From a virus: 22,456 bases of DNA. Positions 22,274 to 22,456 of this stretch are shown piece after piece. How positions within the stretch are numbered: position 1 is the first letter of the stretch; the number at the start of each line of letters is the position of its first letter. The notes under the pieces are model-generated. The model had not been told where the DNA came from. It worked only from the letters and a program-made list of their open reading frames with translations, and did not search any database. The position numbers and the translations under genes are program-made. The stretch spans positions 1 to 22,456 of IMG/VR virus record IMGVR_UViG_3300010160_000248. The stretch is one strand, 5' to 3'.

Positions 22274-22456
22274 CTATTTTTTAAACTTGTTTACTCTTTC
22301 TTTAACGAGTCGAATAACAGTGTCACTGAGCACAACTTCGTAGTGGTTGCAATCTACTTCTACCAGTTCCATATCTTCATGATGCCGTTGACTAGCAATG
22401 GTAACTACACCATCATTAGGTTCGTGCATGAACGGGCTTTGACCCTTTACAGTCAC
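22274..22456 (-). CDS. C-terminal end of an alpha/beta-hydrolase-like protein (5' end outside window)
   Basis: The last 60 codons are visible and the frame stays open to the window edge; the GTG at the edge is probably an internal valine. The segment 'NDGVVTIASQR' followed about 20 residues later by 'VDCNHYEVVLSD' has the layout of the C-terminal end of alpha/beta hydrolases of the lipase/esterase kind. There the Asp of 'NDGVV' and the His of 'NHYE' would be the acid and base of the catalytic triad; the nucleophile serine would lie upstream, outside the window. The protein ends in a basic helix ('RLVKERVNKFKK'). The gene is upstream of, and on the same strand as, the 89-aa gene, but a strong promoter in the 98-nt gap makes them at least partly independent. 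Substrate unknown. Confidence 0.55.
   Translation of the reverse strand: MTVKGQSPFMHEPNDGVVTIASQRHHEDMELVEVDCNHYEVVLSDTVIRLVKERVNKFKK

Noticed and set aside
22454-22456. GTG at the window edge as start of the hydrolase-like gene
   Set aside because: The frame runs to the edge, and 60 aa would be only the tail of such a domain, so the gene is cut by the window.

Overview
The window looks like a late virion-gene region of a tailed phage, most likely a T4-like myovirus of the aquatic (cyanophage/pelagiphage) type. The evidence is: almost wall-to-wall plus-strand genes for tail-fibre, adhesin and other virion surface proteins; TATAAATA-type late promoter motifs in front of most transcription blocks; a tail-fibre chaperone; a phage Tail Collar tip; and 'KRSxxPGKxP', 'DAATKAYVDA' and 'STPQxLIDTDFEYG' signatures that I know from marine T4-like phages. 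There is no tRNA, rRNA, CRISPR array, integrase or IS element. The host cannot be told from the window.

Layout. (1) 2-2113: the 3' end of a repeat-built tail fibre gene, then a 250-aa fibre protein that starts 3 nt after its stop. (2) 2131-6028: a late promoter motif and a 1279-aa surface protein, closed by a strong terminator. (3) 6079-17718: one large adhesin transcription unit. It contains a 1542-aa fibre (half a lectin-like N-domain, eight Ig-like domains, a nested glycine-rich module, a Tail Collar tip with six His-x-His motifs), a tail fibre assembly chaperone, and a 2156-aa repetitive protein that starts with the other half of a lectin-like domain. (4) 17719-20964: a 71-aa protein of unknown role and a conserved 969-aa virion protein, then a terminator. 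(5) 20968-21857: a perfect TATAAATA late promoter, a 131-aa fibre-like protein, a small HExxH metallopeptidase-like protein and a bidirectional terminator. (6) 21906-22456, minus strand: an 89-aa conserved phage protein with a near-perfect sigma70 promoter, and the C-terminal end of an alpha/beta-hydrolase-like gene cut by the window edge.

Together the plus-strand genes would supply the host-recognition surface of the virion: several fibres and adhesins plus a chaperone for the fibre tip. The most striking feature is modular architecture. The same kind of glycine-rich module (about 300 aa) is nested inside two unrelated host domains in two genes. In the second gene it splits a 160-aa repeat exactly at codon 110/111 with no loss of flanking codons. 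The N-termini of the two giant proteins look like complementary halves of one carbohydrate-binding domain, as if the tip-plus-chaperone cassette had been inserted into an ancestral gene. The 2156-aa protein also carries about 29 copies of a roughly 19-aa repeat, with exact nucleotide duplications of up to 62 nt, which indicates recent expansion.
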